Below, one piece after another: positions 18,015 to 27,329 of a DNA stretch of 64,000 bases. Source of the DNA: Pseudomonadales bacterium (GTDB taxonomy: Bacteria; Pseudomonadota; Gammaproteobacteria; Pseudomonadales; Azotimanducaceae); contig JAQXDL010000023.1 in the NCBI GenBank assembly GCA_029251375.1, forward strand, positions 47,011-111,010. The letters run 5' to 3'. The notes beneath the pieces were generated by a model. It searched no databases. It was not told the origin of the DNA and saw nothing but the letters and a program-made list of their open reading frames with translations. The position numbers were made by a program, and so were the translations under genes. Within the stretch, counting starts at the first letter, position 1, and the number at the start of each line of letters is the position of its first letter.

Positions 18015-18857
18015 GTGATTTTCGCAATAATTATCACTTACAATCCCAACCTCGCTAAGCTAATCAACCTAGTCGATAGCCTCCGCCCACAAGTCCAAAA
18101 AGTAATTATCGTCGACAACACCCCATCGCTGAACCACTTACAATTTAACGATATCGAATTGCTAGACCTGGAAACAAACATCGGCATTGGTGCCGCGCAG
18201 AACCTCGGCCTCGATTTAGCTTTTGAGCTCGGTGCGCAAGAGGCCATTTTATTCGATCAGGACAGCACTCCGCCTTCAAATTTAGTCAATGTTTTAAGCC
18301 ACGAACTTAAAGGGTTGAATGAAATTCATCCTAATGTTGCCGCCATCGGACCTACAATATTCTGTGAACTAGAGAACCGTATTCTAGAATCATCAGTCGA
18401 CCGAGTAAGACCATTGACCGACGCGCTTTCAGATGTGAATCAATTAATCTCTTCTGGGATGCTAATACCCCGCGGGGCTTACGAAGCTGTCGGCGGGATG
18501 GACGAAGAATTATTCATAGATGCCGTTGATCATGAATGGTGTTGGAGAGCCCGGTCGCATGGATTTATGATTGTGCAGTCACACTCGGTCGAGATGAAAC
18601 ACCTGCTCGGAGAAAAACGTTTCAAATTCTTTGGTATTTGGACCAAACTGACTGCGCCGGAACGACTCTATTTTCAGTTTCGAAACGTTTTTTGGTTACT
18701 GAATAAAAGCTATGTCCCTTTTTATTGGAAACTTCGAAACATTCTTGCCATGCCTATTAAGGTGATACTGGTCATTTGCCTACATCCGGACAAGCTCTCT
18801 CGCTTGAGGAATATCTATCTTGGTCTACGCGATGGACTAAAAGGCAAACCTGCATAA
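18015..18857 (+). CDS. Family 2 glycosyltransferase, rhamnosyltransferase-like
   Basis: A 280-residue GT2 protein starting at GTG 18015, 5 bp after the previous gene; this start gives the canonical IIITYNPN N-terminus. Visible motifs are KVIIVDNTP, NIGIGAAQNLGLDLA, the metal site ILFDQDSTPP and the acceptor-side ELFIDAVDHEWCWRA. This pattern is typical of RfbF-like rhamnosyltransferases acting in O-antigen or exopolysaccharide assembly. Donor specificity is inferred from family resemblance only. A likely terminator follows. Confidence 0.87.
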   Translation: MIFAIIITYNPNLAKLINLVDSLRPQVQKVIIVDNTPSLNHLQFNDIELLDLETNIGIGAAQNLGLDLAFELGAQEAILFDQDSTPPSNLVNVLSHELKGLNEIHPNVAAIGPTIFCELENRILESSVDRVRPLTDALSDVNQLISSGMLIPRGAYEAVGGMDEELFIDAVDHEWCWRARSHGFMIVQSHSVEMKHLLGEKRFKFFGIWTKLTAPERLYFQFRNVFWLLNKSYVPFYWKLRNILAMPIKVILVICLHPDKLSRLRNIYLGLRDGLKGKPA

Positions 18858-18863
18858 GGCAAA

Positions 18864-18901
18864 ACAGCACTTGCCCAAGGGTTTGTACCTGCTGTATTTT
18901 G
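18864..18901 (+). terminator. Likely intrinsic terminator after the glycosyltransferase pair
   Basis: ACAGCA (18864-18869) pairs with TGCTGT (18890-18895), with an inner CCC/GGG pairing possible, and is followed by ATTTTG. It lies just after the second glycosyltransferase stop. The T-run is short. Confidence 0.45.
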
Positions 18902-18930
18902 ACTAACTCCAGCTTTCTTTCGGACCGATC

Positions 18931-19983
18931 ATGACAATCATCGCTCTCATTTTATCGCTCATCGTACTCATCATCGCCATACTCGCAGTAACATATAAAC
19001 CGAAAGACCATCGCCAATACGACCAGCCTAAGACGGCGCTGATCAAACAGGCTCACGAGCTGTCCAACGGCCATGACGCGGTATTGGAGAGGTTAGCAGT
19101 GTTTCAGAAACAACAAACCCTCGACATCAAACAATCTCGCAGAACGATGGAAGAATTGTTCGGTCAAGATGTTGACGCTGATATCAAACCGGTGGATGTG
19201 GATGGTATCGCTGCAGAATGGGTCTTAGCGTCCGGCGCTGATCCTTCAAAACGATTACTGTATCTTCACGGCGGCGCATTTAGAGTCGGCAGCCCGAAGA
19301 GCCATCGCTACATCACAGCTGAGATATCTAAACGGGCGGGTGTTGCAGTGCTTGCTATTGATTATCGGATGCAACCGGAATTCAAAGTGACGGACTGTCA
19401 TGCGGATGCGCAGACGGCTTACCGTTGGATACTCTCAAATGGGCCTGACGGCGGCCAGGATGCACCTAATCAGTTTTTTGTCTCTGGTGACTCAGCCGGC
19501 GGCAATCTCACCCTTTCCGTTATCGCATGGGCTAGAGATCAGGGCTTGCCGCACGCCACCGCAGCAATTGCGTTAGCGCCGTTGACTGACGCGACCATGT
19601 CTAGCCCGAGCTGGCAGACAAATATGGCAACAGACCCCTTTCTTGGTCCGGCCATAGGCAAGCTCATCAAGATGCCAAAATTTCTTATCGCAATCACTAG
19701 TCGATTCACCTCTGGCGCTGCCGTAAACACGCCTTTGTTGTCTCCATTGCTCGGTAATTTAGACAATCTGCCCGATACGCTCATACAGGTTTCTCGGGAC
19801 GAAATGCTGTTTGATGACTCGCAACGCTACTATAACAAAGCCATCAGTGCGGGTAGTAAAGTCGAGTTGCAGGTGTGGCCTAAAATGGTACATGTATTCC
19901 AGGCTTTTGGACCAGATCTGCAGGAAGCAAACGAAGCCTTAGATAACATCGGCGACTACATTCGTTCTTTTAACAACGCTTAG
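18931..19983 (+). CDS. Alpha/beta hydrolase, hormone-sensitive-lipase family (acetyl-esterase-like)
   Basis: A 350-residue hydrolase with an N-terminal transmembrane anchor (residues 2-21, IALILSLIVLIIAILAV). The HSL-family oxyanion motif HGGA is at 113-116 and the nucleophile elbow GDSAGG at 186-191 (S188). A likely acid follows in SRDEMLFDDS and the histidine in MVHVFQ. Family members hydrolyse short acyl esters. Being membrane-anchored next to glycosyltransferases, deacylation of a glycan or lipid is possible but unproven. Confidence 0.87.
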   Translation: MTIIALILSLIVLIIAILAVTYKPKDHRQYDQPKTALIKQAHELSNGHDAVLERLAVFQKQQTLDIKQSRRTMEELFGQDVDADIKPVDVDGIAAEWVLASGADPSKRLLYLHGGAFRVGSPKSHRYITAEISKRAGVAVLAIDYRMQPEFKVTDCHADAQTAYRWILSNGPDGGQDAPNQFFVSGDSAGGNLTLSVIAWARDQGLPHATAAIALAPLTDATMSSPSWQTNMATDPFLGPAIGKLIKMPKFLIAITSRFTSGAAVNTPLLSPLLGNLDNLPDTLIQVSRDEMLFDDSQRYYNKAISAGSKVELQVWPKMVHVFQAFGPDLQEANEALDNIGDYIRSFNNA

Positions 19984-20027
19984 GCTTGTAGCTTTCAACC
20001 TCACTAAACGGCCAGTATTAACGAAAT

Positions 20028-21194
20028 CTAGCGCAGACTTTCGCCAAGGATATCTCTTGCGATAATGTGTCTTTGCACTTCGCTCGGACCCTCGCCAATT
20101 CTTCGAATGCGCATTTCCCGATACCAGCGCTCAAACGGAAAGTCTTTCGTTACGCCGTAGCCGCCGTGTATTTGCATAGATCTATCAACAACCCTGCTAG
20201 CCGCTTCCGATGCAACTAATTTGCACATGGCCGCCTGCTTCCTAAAGGGTTCACCGCGCTGCGCCCGATCGGCGGCCTCCAGCGTAACCCATCGCGCGTG
20301 TTGAATATCAATTTCATTATCAACCAACATCCACTGAATAGACTGACGAGATGACAAGGGAGCACCAAAGGTCTCGCGAATTTTCGAATACTCCAAAGCA
20401 AGCTCATGAGCTGCAATAGCGACACCAATGCAACCTGCCGAGTAGGGGATTCTCTGCCGAGAAAGTCGGTCGTTAGCAATCGCAAAACCTTTGTTTACTT
20501 CACCGAGAACTTTGTTGTTAGGTATGCGCATGTCTTCAAATTGAAGTTCGGTGGCATAGCGTGCAGAACGCAATGTGTGAACGATACGCCGCACATGAAA
20601 GCCGGGCGTGTCTGTATCGACAATAAAACAGGTGACGCCTCCCCGGCCACGATCCGGCGACGTTCGGGCAAACACCAAACCATAATCTGCCTTATCGGCA
20701 CCCGATATGAAAATTTTGCCACCGTTTATTATCCAATCGTCACCATCCTTTACCGCTTTGGTTTGAATCGCTCTGGCAGGGTCAGAACCACCTGAGTGTT
20801 CCGTTAAACCAAAGAAGCCCGACTTTTCGCCCCGCAGGGTTGGATATAAATATTTATCCTTCTGCTCATCTGTTGCTTCATACAGTTGCGCCAGACCTGC
20901 CCCGCCAAATACGCCATAACAAGGGGTATATAGGCCGGCGCGATGTTGTGACATTTCAATCGCAATCAAGGTTCGAGTGACCATATCGAGGTCTGGCCCG
21001 CCGTATTCCGATGGAATGTCGAGCCCGTACAAACCCATTTCTTTTACCTTCGCGACCAGTGATGCTTTATCTGCTTCTGGTAGCGCGTCCGCGTCTGGGT
21101 CGAGGTTTATCTCACGTGGCTGGATTTCTTCTTTAACGAAACGGCGTACCATCCCCACAATCATCTCTTGTTCTTGAGTGAGCTGTAGATTCAT
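20028..21194 (-). CDS. Acyl-CoA dehydrogenase
   Basis: A 388-residue FAD enzyme that introduces an alpha-beta double bond into acyl-CoA. Visible are the FGLTEHSGGSDP flavin/substrate segment, IINGGKIFISGADKADYGLVFART, the QIHGGYG motif and the C-terminal IGEGPSEVQRHIIARDIL, which contains the family's catalytic-base region. The length is standard. Chain-length specificity cannot be read. It stands alone, convergent with the hydrolase and upstream of nothing on the same strand within 40 bp. Confidence 0.92.
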   Translation of the reverse strand: MNLQLTQEQEMIVGMVRRFVKEEIQPREINLDPDADALPEADKASLVAKVKEMGLYGLDIPSEYGGPDLDMVTRTLIAIEMSQHRAGLYTPCYGVFGGAGLAQLYEATDEQKDKYLYPTLRGEKSGFFGLTEHSGGSDPARAIQTKAVKDGDDWIINGGKIFISGADKADYGLVFARTSPDRGRGGVTCFIVDTDTPGFHVRRIVHTLRSARYATELQFEDMRIPNNKVLGEVNKGFAIANDRLSRQRIPYSAGCIGVAIAAHELALEYSKIRETFGAPLSSRQSIQWMLVDNEIDIQHARWVTLEAADRAQRGEPFRKQAAMCKLVASEAASRVVDRSMQIHGGYGVTKDFPFERWYREMRIRRIGEGPSEVQRHIIARDILGESLR

Positions 21195-21237
21195 CGTTTT
21201 CGCCTCGTAGCTAAGATTGGATAGTTAACAGGAACTT

Positions 21238-21570
21238 CTAGCCAGGCGATAGTTTGCCTAACTGGCGCGTTTGCTGCTCATCGTTGTGCAGAGGTACCCG
21301 GTCATAATCTGAGATATAGACCATCAGTAGCTCTTGATAGCGTGTGAGATAAGACATGTTTACCTCGACACGAAATTGACTAGCACCCTGCATGTGTTTG
21401 CAGGCATCAACTTCGCCCCGTAAGCCAAACAGCGATTTACCGCCCGCATAACCGATATAAACAATCTTGTCCTTGTCGTCAGCAAGTTGAAACACTCCGA
21501 GGTTGCCTGACAATTTAGCGACATTGTCATCGTTCAACGTTTGAAATGGCTTGTCGAGGCGAATAGACAC
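21238..21570 (-). CDS. Small protein of unknown function, GIY-YIG-like core
   Basis: A 110-residue protein. The only recognisable pattern is GVFQLAD...IVYIGYAGGKSLFGLRGEV, which resembles the two short strands and helix of a GIY-YIG fold, although the catalytic tyrosines and arginine cannot be matched confidently. It starts at GTG 21570, one base after the gltX stop, so translation is probably coupled to glutamyl-tRNA synthetase. Function is unknown. Confidence 0.7.
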   Translation of the reverse strand: MSIRLDKPFQTLNDDNVAKLSGNLGVFQLADDKDKIVYIGYAGGKSLFGLRGEVDACKHMQGASQFRVEVNMSYLTRYQELLMVYISDYDRVPLHNDEQQTRQLGKLSPG

Positions 21571-21571
21571 G

Positions 21572-23062
21572 TTAGCGACCCAGTGCGTTGAACTCTTTCT
21601 CGAGTTTCTTCATTTTCTTCTTGCCAACACCACCCAGAATATTAATTGAATGTCGCAATCTTGCTCGACACATATCCGGTCCAAGAATTGCCATTGAGTC
21701 GAACAACGGTGGCGACACTGGGCTACCTGCAATCGCGACAAATATTGGCGCTAAAACATCTCGCACTTTTCTATCCATCTGCTCAGCTAACTGCATAAAC
21801 AAATCGTTCAGTAAGTCACGCTCCCAAGTGCGCAGGGCTTCGCTTTTCCAAAGTGCAAACTGGAGAATTTTTAACACGTCCTCGGGCTCTAAGTTCTTAA
21901 TCTGCAGATCTGCTTCGGTCAGTTCAGGCATGCCCTCAAGAAGAAAAGAAGCTTTGCCAGCCAACTCAGTAAAGACATCCACCCTCTCTCTGATAAGGGG
22001 AATTACCTTCAGAAGGTTTTCACGGTTATATGCCCAATCGACCAACCGGTCAGCAAACTCATCGTCACTTAGGCTCTCTCGTAACCAACGGCCGTTGAGC
22101 CAAGTCAGTTTATCGACGTCAAATACCGGTGCACCTAATGAAATTCTATCGATATCAAAACTATCGACCATCTCTTGAAACGAAAATTTCTCCTCGCCGT
22201 CAGGCATACTCCAGCCCAACATACCGAGGTAATTCAGAACTGCTTCAGGCAAAAAACCCATGCGTTGGTAAAACAAAATACTGGTCGGATTTTTACGCTT
22301 ACTCAGTTTACTCTTGTCAGGATTGCGCAGCAGCGGCATATGCACTAGCTCTGGCATATCCCAACCAAGATATTGGTGTAACAAAATATGCTTTGGCGCA
22401 GAGTTAATCCACTCTTCGCCCCGAATGATGTGGGTAATTTCCATCAAATGGTCATCCACAACCACCGCCAAATGATAAGTTGGATTGCCGTCTGACTTGA
22501 GCAGTACCTGCATATCAATTTGCGACCAATCGATTTCGATATCGTCGCGCAGCTTGTCTTTTACGATGCAGGTGCCTTGCGTCGGTATTACCATGCGAAC
22601 CACAAAAGGCGTTTCAGATTTCAGGTGCTCAGCGTGATCGGCAGCTGACAGATGAATACATTGACCATCATATTTAGCGAACTCACCCTTCTCCGTCTGT
22701 GCCTTGCGCATTTCATCGAGACGTTCGCTGGTGCAATAGCATTTAAACGCATGACCATTTTCGATCAGCTGATCTGAGTATTGTTGATACAAACCTTGCG
22801 CAACTCGTTCGCTTTGACGATACGGACCGAAAGGACCTTCAACATCAGGCCCTTCATCCCAATCCAAACCTAACCAACGCAGGGAATCCAGAATCTGCTG
22901 TTCTGACTCAGGCGTTGAGCGCGCTGCATCTGTGTCTTCAATCCGAAGAATGAACTGTCCGCCATGTTGACGGGCAAACGCCAGACAAAACAGAGCCATA
23001 TAGGCTGTACCTACGTGGGGATCACCTGTTGGTGAGGGGGCAACGCGCGTTCTAACTTTCAT
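21572..23062 (-). CDS. gltX: Glutamyl-tRNA synthetase
   Basis: A 496-residue class I aminoacyl-tRNA synthetase that charges tRNA-Glu. The HIGH-like motif is PSPTGDPHVGTA (9-20), the KMSKS-like motif KLSKRK (252-257), and a probable zinc site is formed by C108, C110, C135 and H137. The length matches bacterial GltX, with the C-terminal anticodon-binding half complete. The start ATG is preceded by a 60-bp gap to the TauD-like gene. The following small gene begins one base after its stop. Confidence 0.96.
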   Translation of the reverse strand: MKVRTRVAPSPTGDPHVGTAYMALFCLAFARQHGGQFILRIEDTDAARSTPESEQQILDSLRWLGLDWDEGPDVEGPFGPYRQSERVAQGLYQQYSDQLIENGHAFKCYCTSERLDEMRKAQTEKGEFAKYDGQCIHLSAADHAEHLKSETPFVVRMVIPTQGTCIVKDKLRDDIEIDWSQIDMQVLLKSDGNPTYHLAVVVDDHLMEITHIIRGEEWINSAPKHILLHQYLGWDMPELVHMPLLRNPDKSKLSKRKNPTSILFYQRMGFLPEAVLNYLGMLGWSMPDGEEKFSFQEMVDSFDIDRISLGAPVFDVDKLTWLNGRWLRESLSDDEFADRLVDWAYNRENLLKVIPLIRERVDVFTELAGKASFLLEGMPELTEADLQIKNLEPEDVLKILQFALWKSEALRTWERDLLNDLFMQLAEQMDRKVRDVLAPIFVAIAGSPVSPPLFDSMAILGPDMCRARLRHSINILGGVGKKKMKKLEKEFNALGR

Positions 23063-23121
23063 ATACCTGCCAAATGTGTGTCAAATTAACGTGAACGAGA
23101 GGCGCCGATTTTACACGAATG

Positions 23122-23961
23122 TTAGCCCAGAGCGCAGCCTTCAATCGTAATACGATGCATCTCTCGACGCTGACCTTGATAGTCGTTTAACGCATAGTGC
23201 CAGGTAGCACGATTGTCCCAAAATGCGACTGAGCCAGGCTGCCACTTGAATTTCGTCACATTTTCTTCGCGCGGCGCTTGTTCGTATAAATACGCTAACA
23301 AAGGTGCAGACTCTTCTGCCGTCCAGCCTTCGAACCGTAGCGTGAATGCCGAATTAACATATAGCGAAAGCTTGCCACTCAACGGATGCTTCACCACCAC
23401 GGGGTGAACTGGGTCCGCAAGCACATCAGCCGCGTCACTATTGCCTATTCTGCCCGACGTTGCTTTGTCGTAATCAGCGCCAGCAGAACCAAACACATGC
23501 CTTGCTGAATGCACTGCTCGCAAGCCAAGCAACGTTTGTTTCAGTCCATCTGACAAGCCATCGTATGCTTTATACATGTTACAAAACCACGTATCCCCAC
23601 CTGTGGCCGGTAATTCTTTAGCAACAAGAATTGAGCCTAGCGCGGGTTCAAAATCATAGGAATGATCTGTATGCCAACCACCACCGATATTCACATCCTG
23701 CTCGGGCTCTTTTGTGACCATGGCTATTTGAGGATGATTTTCATGGGCAGTGAAAAAACGATTAACATTTATCTTGCCCCACTTCTCAGCGAAATGAATA
23801 TGATCTAACTCTGATAACTCCTGCCCAAGAAAAATTAGCAAACCGTGTTCAGAGAAAGCTTGTTGAATCTGCTCAAACTCATTTTCCGTCACTTGACGCA
23901 GATCTACGCCACTGACTTCTGCACCACAGCCTTGCAGAGTGTTAATTGTTAGAGATGACAT
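23122..23961 (-). CDS. TauD/TfdA-family 2-oxoglutarate dioxygenase
   Basis: A 279-residue Fe(II)/2-oxoglutarate oxygenase. The iron facial triad is H97 and D99 in GGGWHTDHSY and H255 in ATWHYALND; the C-terminal REMHRITIEG supplies the 2-oxoglutarate arginine. The TGGDTWFCNM segment is typical of TauD. Members release sulfite from taurine, degrade 2,4-D-like compounds or, in fungi, hydroxylate xanthine. No sulfur gene is nearby, so the substrate is open. Confidence 0.9.
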   Translation of the reverse strand: MSSLTINTLQGCGAEVSGVDLRQVTENEFEQIQQAFSEHGLLIFLGQELSELDHIHFAEKWGKINVNRFFTAHENHPQIAMVTKEPEQDVNIGGGWHTDHSYDFEPALGSILVAKELPATGGDTWFCNMYKAYDGLSDGLKQTLLGLRAVHSARHVFGSAGADYDKATSGRIGNSDAADVLADPVHPVVVKHPLSGKLSLYVNSAFTLRFEGWTAEESAPLLAYLYEQAPREENVTKFKWQPGSVAFWDNRATWHYALNDYQGQRREMHRITIEGCALG

Positions 23962-24098
23962 CGCAGATCGTCCTGTTTGAATTCGTAACCTATAGTAAAT
24001 TGCGCGATAATATCGATCAACTTGAATCTATTGACCTTGCGCTGGAAATACCTGCCGAGTCAGTTCCTTACTTTCACCAAAGAAAGACGACACAAAAC

Positions 24099-25088
24099 GT
24101 GAATTCACCGAAACCCTTGGTCGAGCTTGATCGGTCATTTTCAATTGCGCCTATGATGGGCTGCACTGATCGCCATTGCCGGAAGCTATTCCGGCTAATA
24201 TCGCCGCACACCCTCTTGTTTACAGAGATGGTGGTAACGGGGGCATTAATACATGGTGATGCACCGCACTACCTCAGACATAGCAATGACGGACCCTGCG
24301 TGATGCAGTTAGGCGGCAGCAATCCGATCGAATTGGCACAAAGCGCCAAGATGGCCGAAGCCGCCGGCTACCAAGAGATAAACCTTAATGTCGGATGTCC
24401 TAGCGACCGTGTCCAATACGGCGGTATTGGTGCATGCTTAATGGCCGAGCCACAGTTAGTCGCCGATTGTATGAGCGCAATGCAGGAAGCCGTTGCCATA
24501 CCCGTTTCAGTCAAATGCAGAATCGGTATTGATGAGCACGAAGACTACGAATTTTTCCGCAATTTCATCGCGATTGTGGCAACAAGCGGCTGCTCAGTCT
24601 TTTATGTACATGCGCGAAACGCAATCCTTAAAGGTTTATCACCGAAAGAGAACAGAGAAATACCGCCATTAAAATATGACTACGTCGACAGGATAATCAA
24701 AGATTTTCCATCTTTGTCTTTCTATCTCAATGGCGGCCTAAAGACTTGCCAGGATGTTGAGTCAGCACTGCAGCGGGTACCCGGTGTGATGCTCGGTCGT
24801 GCACCCTACAGCAACCCCTATTTGTTAGCAGAGATTGAGGCACAGGTTTTCAAGCACAAACCGGCAAGCCGGCAAACTATCGTCGATCAATATATAACCT
24901 ATGGCGAGAGTAACGAGGAAGCTGAGCAGCATCCGAAACACCTGTTAAAACATTTACTCGGCTTATATACCGGTCTACCCGGCGCAAGACATTTCCGCCG
25001 GCACCTCAGTGAAAATATGTTCGAACCCAACGTCTCGATGAATCTGGTCTACGATGCGCTGGAAGTATCAGGTCTGCGGGATAAATAA
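24099..25088 (+). CDS. dusA: tRNA-dihydrouridine synthase A
   Basis: An FMN-dependent enzyme that reduces uridines at positions 20/20a of the tRNA D-loop. Motifs are the FSIAPMMGCTDRHCR start, LQLGGSNP-type QLGGSNP, NLNVGCPSDRVQYGGIGACLM with the catalytic cysteine, and KCRIGIDEHEDYEF. GTG 24099 is chosen because it gives the usual short N-terminus (about 329 residues). A longer in-frame ORF reaches back to 23946 but adds about 50 unconserved residues and would overlap the divergent TauD gene. Confidence 0.93.
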   Translation: MNSPKPLVELDRSFSIAPMMGCTDRHCRKLFRLISPHTLLFTEMVVTGALIHGDAPHYLRHSNDGPCVMQLGGSNPIELAQSAKMAEAAGYQEINLNVGCPSDRVQYGGIGACLMAEPQLVADCMSAMQEAVAIPVSVKCRIGIDEHEDYEFFRNFIAIVATSGCSVFYVHARNAILKGLSPKENREIPPLKYDYVDRIIKDFPSLSFYLNGGLKTCQDVESALQRVPGVMLGRAPYSNPYLLAEIEAQVFKHKPASRQTIVDQYITYGESNEEAEQHPKHLLKHLLGLYTGLPGARHFRRHLSENMFEPNVSMNLVYDALEVSGLRDK

Positions 25089-25180
25089 TGACTTATTTAC
25101 AATCGAGCAGATCTTTTACAAACTAAGTTAGCACGAGAAAACGTCACCGCAAGGCGGTATGACCAATCAGGAAGTGACCT

Positions 25181-25642
25181 ATGCTAAACAGCATCAAAAA
25201 ATTTTTTGAAGAACACTTACAACCCGAAATTTCTGACGGGACCACCAATGCTCAAGGCATTGAGTACGCCACGGCAGCACTTTTGATCGAATTGGCAAAA
25301 TCAGATTTTGCTGAACACCCTTTAGAGCGCCAGCTAATTGTCGCGATGCTGCGCGATACATTTGAATTGGCTGACGAAGATCTCGAACAACTGCTGACCC
25401 TAGCCGAGTCGGGTACCAGTGACGCTAACGACCTTTTTCAATTCACCTCATTAGTGAATGATCACTACACTAATGAGCAAAAGATAATACTGCTGGAGAA
25501 TTTTTGGAAGGTGGCTTATGCCGATGGAAGATTAGATAAGTATGAAGAGCTGTTTATTCGCAAAGTCGCCGGCTTAATTAACTTACCACCGTCTGAATTC
25601 ACTAAAACTAAACATCGAATCAAACAGTCACTGGCGCCTTAA
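25181..25642 (+). CDS. TerB-like tellurite-resistance/co-chaperone-type protein
   Basis: A 153-residue all-helical acidic protein. Paired repeats around EYATAALLIELAKSDFAEHPLERQLI and LLENFWKVAYADGRLDKYEELFIRKVAGL are the TerB pattern, with acidic metal-ligand-like residues. TerB domains occur in tellurite resistance and membrane-stress complexes, and as stand-alone proteins of unclear role. A good AGGAAG ribosome site precedes the ATG. Its stop overlaps the convergent STAS gene by 4 bases. Confidence 0.8.
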   Translation: MLNSIKKFFEEHLQPEISDGTTNAQGIEYATAALLIELAKSDFAEHPLERQLIVAMLRDTFELADEDLEQLLTLAESGTSDANDLFQFTSLVNDHYTNEQKIILLENFWKVAYADGRLDKYEELFIRKVAGLINLPPSEFTKTKHRIKQSLAP

Positions 25643-26193
25643 CCCGTCTTACGGATCGAATCTTTCTTTTCTCTGCCATGGTCCGATATGGCTGAGCAAT
25701 TCTTTTGCTCTTCTTCAAGCGCATCAACCAGATTGCAAAAACAAGCGCGATTATTCTCGTTCATTGACATCAATATTTTATGAGCGTCTAGCACCTGATT
25801 CCGCATTGTTTCTTCCGATGCAATTTGGGTTGGGAGCTCTTCAACTTCGGGACAACTTTCAGGATCCGTGTAGACCAACGTGAAAAGCTGTTCGAAACCC
25901 ATTGAATCAAGTATGCGGCATATATCGGGATTGGTAGAAAAAATGGTTGGCGTGATGTTGAAGACTTTCTTAGATTTTATAGCGAGTTTTGCTAGCAAGC
26001 CTAGGGTCGTACTATCAAGGTTTATCGATTCAGTCAGATCAATGATCACTACTTGATAAGCTTGATTTTCACCAAACGTCTCAAGAAACTTGGCAATCGT
26101 TGGCCCTTGTGTGACTCGGACTTCGCCGGTCAGCTTAAGGACAAAGACACCCTTTTCTTCTGAAAAGTCTGTGGCAAACAAAATTTTACCCAT
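25639..26193 (-). CDS. STAS-domain protein (anti-anti-sigma-like)
   Basis: A 184-residue protein with an N-terminal STAS domain (about 1-110): LTGEVRVTQGPTIAKFLET, VVIIDLTESINLDSTTLGLLAKLA around the potential phosphorylated serine/threonine, and PTIFSTNPDICRILDSMGFEQLF. A C-terminal helical tail of about 70 residues is unassigned. STAS proteins act as phosphorylation switches for anti-sigma kinases. The SpoIIE-like phosphatase gene lies 5 bp upstream, a classic partner pair. Confidence 0.85.
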   Translation of the reverse strand: MGKILFATDFSEEKGVFVLKLTGEVRVTQGPTIAKFLETFGENQAYQVVIIDLTESINLDSTTLGLLAKLAIKSKKVFNITPTIFSTNPDICRILDSMGFEQLFTLVYTDPESCPEVEELPTQIASEETMRNQVLDAHKILMSMNENNRACFCNLVDALEEEQKNCSAISDHGREKKDSIRKTG

Positions 26194-26198
26194 TTAGA

Positions 26199-27329
26199 TC
26201 AACCCGTCTTCGCCAAAGTAAATATCGCAATATCATCGAGAACATTGGTCACATCATCTAATCCTAGCTGTGCGACTAAATTATCCAATCGACTATCTCC
26301 ATCCGTTACCATTGATAACAGACGTTCTTCTTTTTCTTTGATCGTCATCTCGGGCAAAACCTCCAACACGCCGTCAGAAAATAGCACCAATTCAAAACGA
26401 CCGGAAAGCCTCACTTCAAAAGACTCGTAATGCGTTTCACTAACCCCTAAAGGTAATCCACCGATGTTAAGGGAACTTACACCCTGTTCGGTTTTGACAA
26501 GAGCGGCCGGAAATTGAGCGGCGTTACTATATTGCAAAGTCCCCGCTGATTCATCATATATTCCTAACAAAATTGTAAGATGTTGCTCAATATTATGAGT
26601 TAACAACTGCATATTCAGCCGTTCGATGATGTCACCGGTGTCACCGATATCTTGTTTTGATCGATTTCGGATGTCCCGCTCGATCAGGGTATTCAGCAAT
26701 ACAGTGATCAATGAGCCAGCAACACCATGGCCCGAGACATCCGCAAGGTAGAACAACACACGACCATCCTTCAATTGTTCAACACCGAGCGTGTCGCCAC
26801 TCACAAAGTGACTTGGCATCAACTTGTAGTCGATTTCTATACCGGCAAGGCACTGCCCGGCAACCGGCAGTAGACGCTGCTGGACGGCGAAGCCAGCAAG
26901 TTGATCTTGTTTCAGGTCTGCGTAGTCTTGCCGATGACTTTCCACAGAGACCTTTACGGTTTTTTCTGCCTGTGACAAGAAGGTCGATATCAGAGCAATG
27001 AAATTTTCCGGGAAGGCAATACTCACAAGCGGTAGCTGAGAAGCCAAGTGCGTATTAACCGACTCCAAGGCACTGCCTTGTTTTGTGCAACAAAGCAGAA
27101 TTGAATCTGGACTTAGGCTTGATGCCAGCTCTGCAAACACAGCGGTATCGATGGTAGAGGAATCTGTTGAAAAGATTATGATTTCGGGAGATTTTAATCG
27201 TAACTGACGCAGGATTTGTTGTTCGTTCGCGGCTATCTGGCTACTGATACCAGATCGATTCAGTGCCTGAGTGATCACAGGGGGAATATCTTCAGCAACA
27301 AATAGCAGATTCCCAGCATGCTGGTTCAT
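26199..27329 (-). CDS. SpoIIE-type PP2C phosphatase with degenerate receiver-like N-terminus
   Basis: A 376-residue protein. Residues 1-110 look like a receiver fold (LLFVAEDIPP...EIIIFSTDSS...ILLCCTKQ) but lack a clear phospho-acceptor aspartate. The C-terminal half is a SpoIIE/PP2C Ser/Thr phosphatase: SHFVSGDTLG, YLADVSGHGVAGS and LVLFSDGVLE carry the metal-binding aspartates. It should dephosphorylate the STAS partner encoded 5 bp downstream. An anti-sigma kinase is not present in the window. Confidence 0.88.
   Translation of the reverse strand: MNQHAGNLLFVAEDIPPVITQALNRSGISSQIAANEQQILRQLRLKSPEIIIFSTDSSTIDTAVFAELASSLSPDSILLCCTKQGSALESVNTHLASQLPLVSIAFPENFIALISTFLSQAEKTVKVSVESHRQDYADLKQDQLAGFAVQQRLLPVAGQCLAGIEIDYKLMPSHFVSGDTLGVEQLKDGRVLFYLADVSGHGVAGSLITVLLNTLIERDIRNRSKQDIGDTGDIIERLNMQLLTHNIEQHLTILLGIYDESAGTLQYSNAAQFPAALVKTEQGVSSLNIGGLPLGVSETHYESFEVRLSGRFELVLFSDGVLEVLPEMTIKEKEERLLSMVTDGDSRLDNLVAQLGLDDVTNVLDDIAIFTLAKTG

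Noticed and set aside
23946..24098. Upstream extension of the dusA reading frame
   Set aside because: It adds about 50 residues absent from the family and overlaps the divergent oxygenase gene; GTG 24099 fits better.
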